Shown: positions 25,351-35,796, counted from the first letter of the stretch. The stretch is 64,000 nt of DNA from JBAZUK01 sp041661445 (GCA_041661445.1 JBAZUK010000001.1:310001-374000); one strand, 5' to 3'. The notes: generated from the letters alone by a model not told the origin. Translations and numbers: made by a program.

Positions 25351-26868
25351 ATGGATAATAAAGATTTAAAAAAGGTTTTTGATAATACTCTAAACGCACT
25401 CGATCAAGAGCTGAAAAAAGAAAAAATATTATCAGCTCCCCAGGAAGTTGGTATTGTCAAATCTGTCGATAAGGGAATAGCAAAAATAACGGGACTGGAT
25501 AATGTTGAACTATCGGAATTGGTGAAATTTAAAAATAATAAGTTTGGGATAGTTTTTAATCTTGAGCCCGATGAGATCGGAATTGTTCTTTTGGATAAGA
25601 CTGAAGAGATTCAGGAAGGTGATGAAGTTCTAAGAACAAAAAGGATAATGAGCTGCCCTGTCGGGGAAACTCTGCTCGGCAGGGTTGTCGATCCTGTCGG
25701 AAGAGCGCTTGATGAGAAAGGTCCTTTAAAAACAAATCTGAATTGGCCAATCGAAAGAGAAGCTCCAAGAATAATGGACAGATCTCCTGTTACTGTTCCT
25801 CTGCAGACAGGCGTTTTGGTCATAGATTCACTTATTCCAATTGGCAGAGGTCAAAGAGAGCTGATCATCGGCGATAGACAAACCGGTAAGACAACAATTG
25901 CGCTTGATACAATTATAAATCAGAAAGATCAGGATGTAATATGCATTTATTGTGCTATAGGTCAAAAGAGCTCTTCCGTGAAAAAAGTTGTTTTGGAATT
26001 GCAAAATCATGGAATGTTAAATAAATGCATCATTGTCGTCGCTACAGGTGAGGATTCTCCGGGGTTGAATTATATTGCCCCCTATTCTGCTACAACGATG
26101 GGAGAGTATTTTAGAGATCAGGGAAAGGATGTGCTTGTTGTTTATGATGATCTGACAAGGCATGCCTGGTCTTATAGAGAAATTTCTTTGCTGTTAAGAA
26201 GGCCTCCCGCAAGAGAAGCTTATCCGGGGGATATTTTTTATATCCATGCAAGATTGCTTGAAAGAGCCACTCACTTGAAAGATAAATTTAAAGGCGGGTC
26301 CTTGACAGCGTTGCCAATCATTGAAACCGAAGCTCAAAATATCGCAGCATATATTCCGACAAATCTGATCTCTATAACCGATGGTCAGATTTACCTCTCT
26401 CCTTCTCTTTTTCAGGAAGGTCAGCTCCCTGCAATAGATGTTGGCAAATCGGTCTCCAGAGTAGGGGGAAAAACGCAGCTTTTAGCTTATAGATCGATAG
26501 TCAAGGATTTAAGACTTACCTACTCACAGTTTCAAGAACTGGAAATATTCTCCCGTTTTGGCACGCACCTCGAAGAAGAAACTCAAAAGATTCTCGAAAG
26601 AGGATATCGCGTAAGAGAGGTATTAAAACAGATGGAATACCATCCAAAACCGGTATTTGGACAGATTGTGATTTTACAGGCTTTAATGCACGGGTTGTTT
26701 GATGATATTAAATTGGAAAACATCTCTAAAGTTAAAGAAAAAATTATTAATCATGCCTTAAAAGGAATACCAGAAATTTCGGATAAAGTTATAAAAAATA
26801 ATGAATTATCGGAAGAAGATCTTTCTAATATTTTATCTTTTGTCAAAGAAGTTCTTAAGGAAAAATAG
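25351..26868 (+). CDS. atpA: N-type ATPase alpha subunit
   Basis: The non-catalytic nucleotide-binding subunit. 505 residues from the ATG at 25351, which starts 10 nt after the atpF stop; an ATG at 25303 lies inside atpF. Walker A GDRQTGKT, YIAPYSATTMGEYFRD, VVYDDLTRHAWSYRE and SLTALPIIETEAQNI are present. The C-terminus ends about 5 nt before the atpG start. Confidence 0.92.
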   Translation: MDNKDLKKVFDNTLNALDQELKKEKILSAPQEVGIVKSVDKGIAKITGLDNVELSELVKFKNNKFGIVFNLEPDEIGIVLLDKTEEIQEGDEVLRTKRIMSCPVGETLLGRVVDPVGRALDEKGPLKTNLNWPIEREAPRIMDRSPVTVPLQTGVLVIDSLIPIGRGQRELIIGDRQTGKTTIALDTIINQKDQDVICIYCAIGQKSSSVKKVVLELQNHGMLNKCIIVVATGEDSPGLNYIAPYSATTMGEYFRDQGKDVLVVYDDLTRHAWSYREISLLLRRPPAREAYPGDIFYIHARLLERATHLKDKFKGGSLTALPIIETEAQNIAAYIPTNLISITDGQIYLSPSLFQEGQLPAIDVGKSVSRVGGKTQLLAYRSIVKDLRLTYSQFQELEIFSRFGTHLEEETQKILERGYRVREVLKQMEYHPKPVFGQIVILQALMHGLFDDIKLENISKVKEKIINHALKGIPEISDKVIKNNELSEEDLSNILSFVKEVLKEK

Positions 26869-26870
26869 AC

Positions 26871-27755
26871 ATGAGTTCTCTTGAAGGGATAAAAACGAAA
26901 ATAAAAACAACTAAAGAACTTCTAGCTATAGTTAGAACTATGAAAGCTCTGGCTGCTTCATCAATACGCCGCTATCAAATAGCTTATGAATCCTCGAAAG
27001 AATATCTTGAAACCATAAGCATGGGATTCCAGATTGTTATTAAGAACAATCATCAGCATTTTATTAAAACAGATGAAGAAAAAAAAATTGGTGCAATAAT
27101 TTTTGGGTCTGATCTTGGAATGTGCGGAAAATTTAATGATCAAATATCCAGCTTTTCCAAAAATTTTATGAATGAAGAACTAAAAATTTCAATAGACAAT
27201 CAGAAACTAATAACTATCGGGGAACATATAACAAATAACTTTTTAGATCGTCAAATAGAAAAAAAATTATTGTTTCCAATTTCTTTGGATGGAATTGAAA
27301 AAATATTAAGTTCTGTTCTAATTACTGTAGAGGATTGGATGCTAAACCAAAATATACACCAGATAATATTGTTCTATAATAAGCCTCATGGAGAAAGTTC
27401 ATATGTTTCTTCTATTAATAAAATTCTGCCGTTAAATGTTAAATGGTTGGAAGATTTAGGCAAGACTTTATGGAAAAGCAATAATTTGCCAACTTTTTTT
27501 GTTGATTCCAAAGAGCTTTTTTCCGATTTGATCAAAGAATATATTTATATTTCATTACATCAAGCTTTTGTAGAATCTTTATTGAGCGAAAATATTTCAC
27601 GTTTATCTGCAATGAGATATGCAGAAAATAATATTCAGGAAAAAATAGAAGAATTGAATCTTTCTTATAATCAGCTTTGGCAAAGCAGCATTACTGAAGA
27701 AATTTTAGAGATTGTTGAAGGATATGAATCAATAGAACAAAATAAAGAAATTTAA
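26871..27755 (+). CDS. atpG: N-type ATPase gamma subunit
   Basis: The central rotor shaft. 294 residues. It has long N- and C-terminal helices (KTTKELLAIVRTMKALAASS at the start; SRLSAMRYAENNIQEKIEEL at the end) and a central Rossmann-like domain beginning GAIIFGSDLGMCGKFN. It is the last gene of the nine-gene atpDCQRBEFAG operon and completes the set. Confidence 0.9.
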   Translation: MSSLEGIKTKIKTTKELLAIVRTMKALAASSIRRYQIAYESSKEYLETISMGFQIVIKNNHQHFIKTDEEKKIGAIIFGSDLGMCGKFNDQISSFSKNFMNEELKISIDNQKLITIGEHITNNFLDRQIEKKLLFPISLDGIEKILSSVLITVEDWMLNQNIHQIILFYNKPHGESSYVSSINKILPLNVKWLEDLGKTLWKSNNLPTFFVDSKELFSDLIKEYIYISLHQAFVESLLSENISRLSAMRYAENNIQEKIEELNLSYNQLWQSSITEEILEIVEGYESIEQNKEI

Positions 27756-27769
27756 ACAAAAGATATAAA

Positions 27770-28465
27770 ATGAATATAACCACAGGATCAATAATCGCAT
27801 TAGTGATTTTATCAGCAGTTCATCTTTGTTTTATAAAAAATGAATTTGAAGTATGGAGAAAAAAACTTTTTGCTTTTTCTAGCGGTATATCAGTTGCTTA
27901 TGTATTTATTGATCTCTTGCCAAAATTGTCAAGAGGAGAGACTATTTGGAGCGAATCAAATCCCAACCTTCCATTTTTAGAAAAACATGTTTATTTTTTA
28001 GCATTGCTCGGCTTTTTGTTTTTCTTAGGAATAGATTTTATTCGTACCAATCGTAAAAAAATATCATTCTGGATTCCAGCATCATCATATCTGATTTATA
28101 ATGTCTTGATAGGTTATGCAATTTCCAATCCTGAAGATCCGGAAATACAGCCATTTGTGTTATTTACAATTGCAATAGCTTTGCATCTAAAAGTAAGAGA
28201 TCATATCCTTAGAACAAAAGATAATTACAGTTTTAAAAATCTCGCAAGATTTTTGTTAGCCCTAGGTTTAGTGGCAGGGTGGATTCTTGGTCTAGTGATT
28301 AAATTAGATTATGCTGCTATTGCATTAATCATTGCTTTTATCGGTGGCGGTATGATGGTCAACATACTTCACTTTGAAACCAAGAGTTTTTTTAGGTCGA
28401 AACACTTTCTTTATTTTATTTTGGGAAGTTTGCTTTATTCAATTTTACTGCTTTTTTTGGGATAG
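27770..28465 (+). CDS. ZIP-like integral membrane protein
   Basis: A 231-residue, six- to seven-helix membrane protein 14 bp after atpG. Its SGISVAYVFIDLLPKL stretch and a later HLKVRDH resemble parts of ZIP metal permeases, and HxxxE-like residues occur. The typical HxxxE of helices IV and V is not intact, so transport is uncertain. It is probably co-transcribed with the atp operon. Homology is tentative. Confidence 0.5.
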   Translation: MNITTGSIIALVILSAVHLCFIKNEFEVWRKKLFAFSSGISVAYVFIDLLPKLSRGETIWSESNPNLPFLEKHVYFLALLGFLFFLGIDFIRTNRKKISFWIPASSYLIYNVLIGYAISNPEDPEIQPFVLFTIAIALHLKVRDHILRTKDNYSFKNLARFLLALGLVAGWILGLVIKLDYAAIALIIAFIGGGMMVNILHFETKSFFRSKHFLYFILGSLLYSILLLFLG

Positions 28466-28674
28466 TTTTTTGCATAAATCCTAAAAATTAAATCAGGATA
28501 TCTTAAAATCAAATTCCCGATAAGTGATGTTAAATTTATCAAGAGCTCTAATTGATTTTTTAATTTATGATAAAAAAAACAATTTTCATTTATTTTTCAG
28601 ATGACAAAAATATTTTCTTTGGATTTAATTATGATAAAATAATTTTTTTATAAATTTTTAAATGAGGAACTTAT

Positions 28675-28872
28675 ATGGAAGAAAATAACAAAGAATCAAT
28701 GAAAAAAAAGATGAAACAGCACGAAGGATATTGCTGTGATGATTGGAGAAGCTGGGGGTCTTGGTTCAGCTGGGGTTCGCCTGTAGGACTTAGTATTGGT
28801 TTTTCTCTAGTTTTAACATCTATCGGACTATTTCTTTATTTTTTACACCTTAGCGGACTAATCGGTCAGTAG
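28675..28872 (+). CDS. Small single-helix membrane protein
   Basis: A 65-residue protein. A charged N-terminus, a YCCDDWRSWGSWFSWGSP segment, then one membrane helix (about 38-60). AGGAAC is a weak site 6 nt upstream of the ATG. No family recognised. A promoter-like AT-rich region separates it from the ZIP-like gene (209 bp). It is the last + strand gene of the island. Confidence 0.55.
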   Translation: MEENNKESMKKKMKQHEGYCCDDWRSWGSWFSWGSPVGLSIGFSLVLTSIGLFLYFLHLSGLIGQ

Positions 28873-28880
28873 TTTGTTTT

Positions 28881-28914
28881 TTGATTTAGAATCCTTTGAA
28901 GGGTTTTAAATCAA
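28881..28914. terminator. Hairpin between the island and uvrC
   Basis: A 14-bp stem (TTGATTTAGAATCC / GGGTTTTAAATCAA, two G-T pairs), 6-nt loop, between convergent genes. A T-run is absent after the stem on either strand, so termination may be partial. Confidence 0.4.
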
Positions 28915-28919
28915 AAGAG

Positions 28920-30722
28920 TCATTTGTTTTTATTTAAAAACTCTAGAATGTTTTTTATATCTGAAGAGGATAGGATTTTGAGCTTTTCAAGATCTTCTTC
29001 TTTGGCGTTTTTAAGATTTTCAATGCTTTTGAAAACTTTCAGGAGCTCTTTTGTTTTTTTAGGACCAATTTTAGGTATTTGAACAAGCTTGGTAGATATT
29101 ATTTTTTTAGACCTTGTTTTTTTATGAAAAGATATTGCGATTCTATGGGCTTCATCTCTGATTTTCTGAAGAATGAACAGAATAGGAGAGGCGGAATCGA
29201 TTACTATAGGATCCTTTTTATAGGGAACAAATACTTTTTCATGGGTGAGTGATTTTGTGTGTTTGGCCATTTCTTTTGATATCGCTAATATATCAACAGA
29301 GGCAATGTTTAGATTTTCAAAGATCTCAAGGGCAGCATTTAGCTGGGCTTTTGCTCCATCGACTATTAACAGATCCGGAAGATTTGTAATTTTTGAAAAG
29401 TGTCTGTAAAGAGCTTCCTTAAGAGAGGGGACATCGCCTTGGGAAGCTGTACTTATTTTAAATAGCTTCATTTTGGATTTGTCTTTTTCTCCATTTATAA
29501 AGGTTGTCATTGCAGCAACGTTAGATGTTTGGGAAATGTTGGAAACGTCAAAACAGATGATGTGGCTTGGATAGTTTGTAAGATTAAATGTTTTCTGAAG
29601 TTCCAATAACTGTTTTTCTTTTGCGCATTTTTGATCTTTTTCCTGAATCAGGATGCTTTTAGCATTTTCATTGGCTAAATTGATCAAATCTGTTTTTTTG
29701 CCTTTTTGCGGACAGCTGATCTTTATGCTCTGATTTGCCAATAATTCCTTCAGGTTGTCTAGATCATCTAATTCAAGTGGAATTAAGACCTCTTTGGGAG
29801 TTGAATTTGTCTGGTAATGCTGCAGGATAAAAGATTCGATGATTTCTTCATCTGTTGAAGCAATTTCAAAAAAAGAGAAATGTTCGGATGAGGTGAGTCT
29901 TCCTTTTTGAAAAATTAGCTTAACGATTATTGAATTAAATCCATCTCTATAAAGGCCGATGACATCGCAGTTTTTTTGAGATAATATATCCACAAACTGC
30001 TCTACCAAAAGCTCTTTGATCTGATTGATTAAATTTAGATATTCATTTGCTTTTTCAAATTCTAAAGCATCCGAAGCTTTTTGCATTTTGTTTTTTAATT
30101 CATTTATTATTGTTGAATCCTTTCCTTTGAGAAACAAAAGGATTTTATGGACCATCAAATCATATTCTTCTTTTGTGCATTTGTCTACGCATGGGGCAAT
30201 ACATTTTCTTATATCATACAATATGCAGGGTCTTGTTCGATTTGCCAATTCTAAATCAGAACACTGCCTTAGGGGAAAAAGCTTTAAAAGAAGATCTTTT
30301 ATTGATCTTGCTGCATATGCATTTGTGTAAGGGCCGAAATAATGATTATTATCATTTGGAGTTGATTTCAATCTTACTAGTTTGATCATCGGCCATTTGT
30401 GCGAAGTATTTATCATTATCGAGACATATGTTTTATCATCTTTGAGCAGAATGTTGTATTTCGGGTGATGCTTTTTAATTAAATTATTTTCCAGTATCAA
30501 AGCTTCTTTATTATTTGATACGATTATTGTTTCAATAGAACTTATCTGAGCAACTAGAAAAGGGACGGACGCTCGGAGATCCTTTAAAAAGAAATATTGT
30601 TTTAATCTGTTTCTTAAGTTTTTAGCTTTACCGATATAAAGGATTTTATCATTTATATCCTTCATGATATAAACGCCGCATTTTGTTGGAAATTTTGATA
30701 ATGAATTTATATCAAATGTCAT
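28920..30722 (-). CDS. uvrC: Excinuclease ABC subunit C
   Basis: Makes the two incisions of nucleotide excision repair. 600 residues. GIY-YIG nuclease at the start (CGVYIMKDI, LYIGKAKNLRNRL), a UVR motif in the middle, an RNase H-like nuclease (FDVSNISQTSN, IVDGAKAQLN) and C-terminal helix-hairpin-helix (IPKIGPKKTKELL). It overlaps the mutS stop by 4 nt and is co-transcribed with it. The uvrC-mutS | dnaG order is chlamydial. Confidence 0.95.
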   Translation of the reverse strand: MTFDINSLSKFPTKCGVYIMKDINDKILYIGKAKNLRNRLKQYFFLKDLRASVPFLVAQISSIETIIVSNNKEALILENNLIKKHHPKYNILLKDDKTYVSIMINTSHKWPMIKLVRLKSTPNDNNHYFGPYTNAYAARSIKDLLLKLFPLRQCSDLELANRTRPCILYDIRKCIAPCVDKCTKEEYDLMVHKILLFLKGKDSTIINELKNKMQKASDALEFEKANEYLNLINQIKELLVEQFVDILSQKNCDVIGLYRDGFNSIIVKLIFQKGRLTSSEHFSFFEIASTDEEIIESFILQHYQTNSTPKEVLIPLELDDLDNLKELLANQSIKISCPQKGKKTDLINLANENAKSILIQEKDQKCAKEKQLLELQKTFNLTNYPSHIICFDVSNISQTSNVAAMTTFINGEKDKSKMKLFKISTASQGDVPSLKEALYRHFSKITNLPDLLIVDGAKAQLNAALEIFENLNIASVDILAISKEMAKHTKSLTHEKVFVPYKKDPIVIDSASPILFILQKIRDEAHRIAISFHKKTRSKKIISTKLVQIPKIGPKKTKELLKVFKSIENLKNAKEEDLEKLKILSSSDIKNILEFLNKNK

Positions 30723-33325
30723 TTGTCCAAATTTTGTTTTAAATAACTTATTGTCTGCAGCGCCTGCATCGGGGTTAAATTATTTACATCCAGCTGCTTT
30801 ATCTCATTTACCACATTTTGGATTTTTTCGTTTATCTCATTGTTTAAATCAAAAAGCACAAACTGGTCCTGTTTTTTTTCTTTTTTTGAAGGCGGGTTTT
30901 TATTTGCATTTGTTGCGTTCATCTCCAAATTAAGAAGCCTCTCTTCAGCTTTTTTTATTACTTCATAAGGCATATTGGCAAGTTTCGCAACATGTATTCC
31001 ATAACTTTTATCAGCAGAGCCTTTTATTATTTTTCTTAAAAATACTACTTTTGAATCACTCTCTTTTACGGCCACTGTATAATTTACAACGCCTTTAAGT
31101 TCTTTTTCCAATTGGGTCAGCTCGAAATAATGAGTCGCAAATAAGGTTTTTGCTTTTTTTTGTTCCTGAGTTAATAAGTACTCAGCAACTGCCCAAGCAA
31201 TTGATATACCGTCATAAGTGGAAGTGCCTCTTCCGATTTCATCTAGTATTATTAATGATTTTTTTGTGGCATTGTTCAAAATGTTTGCAGTTTCGCTCAT
31301 CTCCACCATAAAAGTAGATTGACCTCTTGCCAGATCATCAGATGCTCCCACTCTTGAAAATACTTTGTCCACGATGCCGATCTTGGCGCTTTGAGCAGGT
31401 ATGTAAGATCCTAACTGAGCCATTATTACAAGAAGCGCAACTTGACGTATATATGTTGATTTACCCGCCATATTAGGTCCGGTTATCAGCATAAGCTGAG
31501 TGTCAGTGTTATTCAGATAACAGTCATTTGCTATAAATTCACCGCAGGCCTTTGCAGATTCAATTACAGGATGCCTTCCTTTAATTATTTGAATAACATC
31601 GCTAGGGTCTATTATCGGTTTTGTATAATTGTAAGCTTTTGCAGCAAGCCCAAATGAGAGCAGGACATCGATAATTGCAATAGAATCAGAAATGTTTTCT
31701 ATATCTTTAGAATAAGTTAAAATTTTTTGTCTTAAATCATTAAAAAGCTCAGCTTCCAGTTTTTTAATATTTTCTTCGGCGCTAAGAGCTTTTTCTTCAT
31801 ATTCTTTTAATTTTTCTGTTACATATCTTTCGCAGTTGACAAGAGTCTGCCTTCTAATAAAGTCAACAGGTGCTTTATCGCTCTGACCTTTGGAGATTTC
31901 AATGAAATAGCCAAATACCTTGTTGTATTTGACTTTCAGTGTTCTAATGTTTGTTATTTCTTTAAGTTCTTCTTGGTATTTGTTTAACCAATCTACTGAA
32001 TTGTCGTTAATTTGTGTCAGTTCATCTAATTTTAGATTATAACCTTTCTTAAAAATATTCCCATCGCTCAGACGGATAGGGGGCAGTTCGACTAAAGCCT
32101 TCTCTAAAAGATCCAGTAATGGAGATATGTCAGACAAGTTCTGTGAATTTTCCTTGATTAATTTTGAATTTAGATTCTCAAGCAGTTTTTTAATCGGAGG
32201 GACTGAACTTAAAGACATTCTTAGAGAAGTCAGGTCTCTGGGAGATGCGCTTTGATTGATGATTTTTATGAGAAGTCTTTGCAGGTCACGAATATTGCCA
32301 AGATGAGTTTGGACATTTAAGAAAACTTCAAAGTTTTTAAGGATCTCTTCAATTGAACTCTGTCTTTCAACGATTTTATCAATATTCAGAAGAGGATTTT
32401 TTATCCACTTTTTTAAAAGTCTCCCTCCCATAGGCGTTGATGTTTTATCCAGAAGATTAATCAGAGTATTGTTTTTATTTAAATCATTATTCGTCTCTAA
32501 TATTTCCAGGTTTTTTAAGGTTGAATAATCAATTTGCATGTAAGAAGATAGGCTTTCAGTTTTTATGGTTTTGATATGCTCAAGATTGAAGCATAAATCC
32601 TCGGAAAGATAGGAAATTAAAGCTCCTGCGGCATTCACAGCGGAAGTATAGCCTTTCATTCCAAATACATCTAAATTAGATGTGTTGAAATGATTTATGA
32701 GCTTATCATATGCAAACTCATATTCAAAGTACCATTCATCTTTTTCATTAATCAAATAATTAAATTCATTTTTTAGCCTTTCAAAAAGATCTGAATTGAG
32801 GGTTTTAAATTTTCTGGACAATAACAGCTCAGATGGCTTTAATTTAAAAATTTCATTTATCAATTCTTTTTCGTCTTCAATTTCTATTACATAAAATTCA
32901 GAGGTCGACAGATCTAAAACAGCAAGTCCGTAAGTTCTTGATATCTGGGATAATGAAACAAAAAAATTATTTGTTTTATCTTTTAAGACATTTGAGCCGA
33001 TTATGGCTCCCGGAGACAATATCTTCACGATTTGTCTGTCTACCAGACCTTTAACCTGGCTTGGGTCCTGCATCTGTTCAGCTATGGCAACTTTATAACC
33101 TTTTGCGATAAGACGGTCCAAATAGACCTCATAGGCATGGAAGGGGACTCCGCACATAAGAGAATCCTGCCTTTTTGTTAAAGTCAGATCCAGTTCCTTT
33201 GAAATGATCTTTGCATCATCGTTAAAAGCTTCATAAAAATCACCTAAGCGAAATAATAAAAGGGCGTCAGGAGCTGAATCTTTTAAAGATTTCCATTGTT
33301 TCATCATCGGGGTTAATTCATCCAT
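30719..33325 (-). CDS. mutS: DNA mismatch repair protein MutS
   Basis: Mismatch-recognition ATPase. 868 residues. The mismatch-binding Phe-x-Glu (GDFYEAF) is near the N-terminus, and Walker A GPNMAGKST and the DEIGRGTSTYDG box are in the C-terminal ATPase. The tail after about 800 (KKEKKQDQFVLF) links to a small C-terminal helix. It diverges from dnaG, with a compact shared promoter region, and overlaps uvrC by 4 nt. Confidence 0.95.
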   Translation of the reverse strand: MDELTPMMKQWKSLKDSAPDALLLFRLGDFYEAFNDDAKIISKELDLTLTKRQDSLMCGVPFHAYEVYLDRLIAKGYKVAIAEQMQDPSQVKGLVDRQIVKILSPGAIIGSNVLKDKTNNFFVSLSQISRTYGLAVLDLSTSEFYVIEIEDEKELINEIFKLKPSELLLSRKFKTLNSDLFERLKNEFNYLINEKDEWYFEYEFAYDKLINHFNTSNLDVFGMKGYTSAVNAAGALISYLSEDLCFNLEHIKTIKTESLSSYMQIDYSTLKNLEILETNNDLNKNNTLINLLDKTSTPMGGRLLKKWIKNPLLNIDKIVERQSSIEEILKNFEVFLNVQTHLGNIRDLQRLLIKIINQSASPRDLTSLRMSLSSVPPIKKLLENLNSKLIKENSQNLSDISPLLDLLEKALVELPPIRLSDGNIFKKGYNLKLDELTQINDNSVDWLNKYQEELKEITNIRTLKVKYNKVFGYFIEISKGQSDKAPVDFIRRQTLVNCERYVTEKLKEYEEKALSAEENIKKLEAELFNDLRQKILTYSKDIENISDSIAIIDVLLSFGLAAKAYNYTKPIIDPSDVIQIIKGRHPVIESAKACGEFIANDCYLNNTDTQLMLITGPNMAGKSTYIRQVALLVIMAQLGSYIPAQSAKIGIVDKVFSRVGASDDLARGQSTFMVEMSETANILNNATKKSLIILDEIGRGTSTYDGISIAWAVAEYLLTQEQKKAKTLFATHYFELTQLEKELKGVVNYTVAVKESDSKVVFLRKIIKGSADKSYGIHVAKLANMPYEVIKKAEERLLNLEMNATNANKNPPSKKEKKQDQFVLFDLNNEINEKIQNVVNEIKQLDVNNLTPMQALQTISYLKQNLDK

Positions 33326-33344
33326 AACTTTACCTAATAATTTT

Positions 33345-33374
33345 TTGACATACCATTTTTTACTATTTTATAGA
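33345..33374 (+). promoter_or_regulatory. Candidate dnaG promoter
   Basis: TTGACA (33345-33350), 18-nt spacer, TATAGA (33369-33374). It predicts a start site near 33381, which puts the ATG at 33379 outside the transcript and supports the dnaG start at 33430. Confidence 0.55.
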
Positions 33375-33429
33375 TCAAATGAAAAAAGAGCTATTTTTCT
33401 TTTTTAAAAAAAATGCTAAATTAGAAATT

Positions 33430-35208
33430 ATGAAAACTTATACAAAAGAAAGCTTAGAACTGCTTCGCTCCAGAATTGATCTAATTGAGGTGCTCTCACC
33501 TTATGTTAATTTTTCAAGAAGCGGTGTTTATTTCAAGGCATGCTGTCCTTTTCATGAGGAAAAAACTCCTTCATTTACAGTTCAGAGAACAGATACGCAT
33601 TACCATTGTTTTGGATGTTCTGCTCATGGAGATGCTATTTCCTTTCTAATGAATCATCAAAAAATGACTTTTACTGAAGCGGTTGAACATCTGGCTGATA
33701 AATTCAATGTAAGCTTAGATGTTAGCGAAGATAAAAAGATTGAAGAGGGACCTTCAAAAAAAGTTTTAAAAGAAGTTTTGGAAACAGCTAACAGGTTTTA
33801 TCACTATTTACTTTTGCATTCCCAGGAAGGGAATGAAGCATTGAAATATTTGTATGAAAGGGGAATAGATATAGATTTTATCAAAACATTTCAGATAGGT
33901 CTATCTTCAAAAAATCCATCTCTATTTCAAAACTTCATGAAAGAAAAAAAAATTACAAGTGATCTGCTCCATGAGGCAGGATTAATCAAAAATGCAGATA
34001 GCCCAAGAGATTTTTTTTCAGACAGGATTATGTTTCCAATCAGAGATCCGCTCGGTTCAGTTATCGGATTTTCTGCAAGAAAATATAAAGAAGAAACATT
34101 TGGCCCGAAATACGTAAACACAGCTGAAACCCATCTGTTTAAAAAATCTAAAATATTGTTCGGATTGAATTATTCAAGAAAAAATATTGCAAAACAGAGA
34201 AAAGTAATAATTGTCGAAGGGCAGATCGATGCGCTAAGACTTATTCATTTTGGGTTTACCATAACAGTAGCATCACAGGGAACGGCATTTACTGAAAATC
34301 ATATGCAAGAGCTGATCAATCTTGGGGTTAATCAAGTCTATCTGGTCTTTGATTCAGATACAGCAGGAGTGGAAGCTGCAGTAAAAACAGGGGATCTTTT
34401 CCAAAAAAATGCTATAGAAACTTATGTTGTATCTCTGCCTCCAAGTATAGATCCGGATAAAATGTTGATCGAATACGGACCTAAGTATTTTGAAAAAACA
34501 CTTTCGGAAAGCAAGGACTATCTAACTTTTCTAGTAGATTACTATTCAAAAAAAATCAATATAAAATCACCTGCCGGAAAAAATGAATTGGTGTTGGCGA
34601 TAACATCCAAGATTAAGAATTGGGATCATCCTCTCATGGTGCATGAAAGTTTGCGAAAACTAGCTTCTTTAATGCAAGTTCCAGAAATGATTATTTCTGA
34701 TAAAAATGAAATAAGTCAAAGCATTCATATAAAACAATATGGTTCTCTGTCTTCTCCTTCTGACATTGACCCTGATCTGATTTTAGAGACAGATCTATTA
34801 AGGATACTTTTTTCTCAGGGTTCATCAGATCTGGATTTGGTGCAGATAGCCAGCAATAATTTGAGCGAAGTGCATTTCAAGGTAAGGGTTTGCAAAAATC
34901 TTTATGCAAAGTATCTTATTTCCTGCCAAAAAAAGGAAGGAATTGATCTGCTTTCCTTAGCTATTGACCTAGAAAATCCCGAAGAGAGAATTTTTATGTC
35001 AAAAATGCTTGAAAAGAAAATTAATAATGAAAAATTGAAAGAAAATTTTATAAAAGCCGTTCAGCAGATACTAGATAGGTTCTGGATGGAAAAAAGAGAA
35101 GAGATAAAATTAAAAATCCAAAGCGGAACGCTTAGCGATGATGAAGTTTTGGATTATGCTAAAAAGTTCGATGAGATTAAAAACAACAGACCAAAAGTAA
35201 TTCTTTAA
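33430..35208 (+). CDS. dnaG: DNA primase
   Basis: Makes RNA primers for replication. 592 residues from the ATG at 33430 (an earlier ATG at 33379 would add 17 basic residues and lies at the predicted transcription start). CHC2 zinc finger (CCPFHEEKTPSF, then CFGC), then the TOPRIM core (VEGQIDALR, VFDSDTAG), then a weakly conserved DnaB-binding tail. Diverges from mutS. The length is normal. Confidence 0.93.
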   Translation: MKTYTKESLELLRSRIDLIEVLSPYVNFSRSGVYFKACCPFHEEKTPSFTVQRTDTHYHCFGCSAHGDAISFLMNHQKMTFTEAVEHLADKFNVSLDVSEDKKIEEGPSKKVLKEVLETANRFYHYLLLHSQEGNEALKYLYERGIDIDFIKTFQIGLSSKNPSLFQNFMKEKKITSDLLHEAGLIKNADSPRDFFSDRIMFPIRDPLGSVIGFSARKYKEETFGPKYVNTAETHLFKKSKILFGLNYSRKNIAKQRKVIIVEGQIDALRLIHFGFTITVASQGTAFTENHMQELINLGVNQVYLVFDSDTAGVEAAVKTGDLFQKNAIETYVVSLPPSIDPDKMLIEYGPKYFEKTLSESKDYLTFLVDYYSKKINIKSPAGKNELVLAITSKIKNWDHPLMVHESLRKLASLMQVPEMIISDKNEISQSIHIKQYGSLSSPSDIDPDLILETDLLRILFSQGSSDLDLVQIASNNLSEVHFKVRVCKNLYAKYLISCQKKEGIDLLSLAIDLENPEERIFMSKMLEKKINNEKLKENFIKAVQQILDRFWMEKREEIKLKIQSGTLSDDEVLDYAKKFDEIKNNRPKVIL

Positions 35209-35252
35209 GTAGCTTAAAAATAATAATTTTAAAGATTTGACAAAAATAATTT

Positions 35253-35756
35253 TCAAAAACTTTTTACAATCTGGGCGCTTAAATTATGGTTTATGTATTT
35301 CTTTGCAAATTCTCCATCATATCGTATTGAAGCTGAAATATTATCATTTATAAATAGTTTTGAAATTGCAAGAGAAGGGGAGAATATGTTCCTGTTATAT
35401 TTTATGCCGGAAACAACAAAATTACCGCTCTGATCAACTAAATTTGAAGAATAATGTCTTCCGTCAAATCTTGTTTCCTGAACATAACTTAATTTTAAAT
35501 CAGCGATCAGATCTTTTCTGCATAAAAAGCATTTATTGAAATGGGATCCTATTTCAGATCTCAATAGATGATAATTTGATTTTTTTACATGCAGATTTAA
35601 GCTGTCGGCATTGGTTTCTGTAAATCCATTTTCTCTCATATAGAAATAATCAAGAGATACAAAAGGAAGAATTGAAAAAGCATTGCATCTATTAAAAATA
35701 AGACCTCCATCAAAATGAAGATCTAAATCTTTTCCATGATGATGGTTTTTAGCAAT
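35253..35756 (-). pseudogene. Autotransporter beta-barrel remnant (C-terminal)
   Basis: Reading the minus strand, an open frame from 35756 (just after a stop) to the stop at 35253 encodes about 167 residues resembling the end of an autotransporter translocator barrel: FDGGLIFN, PFVSLDYFYMRENGFTET, LRSEIGSHF, and a terminal Phe in KSF, the outer-membrane assembly signal. No passenger domain, signal peptide or start in the right place exists upstream; the methyltransferase gene begins 40 bp away. The likely explanation is a truncated Pmp-type gene. An ATG at 35639 could in principle start a 128-residue protein, but it would lack most of the barrel. Confidence 0.7.
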
Positions 35757-35796
35757 TCAAGAAACTCTTGTGAACTCAATTTTTCTTTTCTTATCA

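Noticed and set aside
35236..35270. TTGACA and TACAAT downstream of dnaG, promoter-like on the + strand
   Set aside because: The spacer is 22 nt, too long, and no + strand gene follows.
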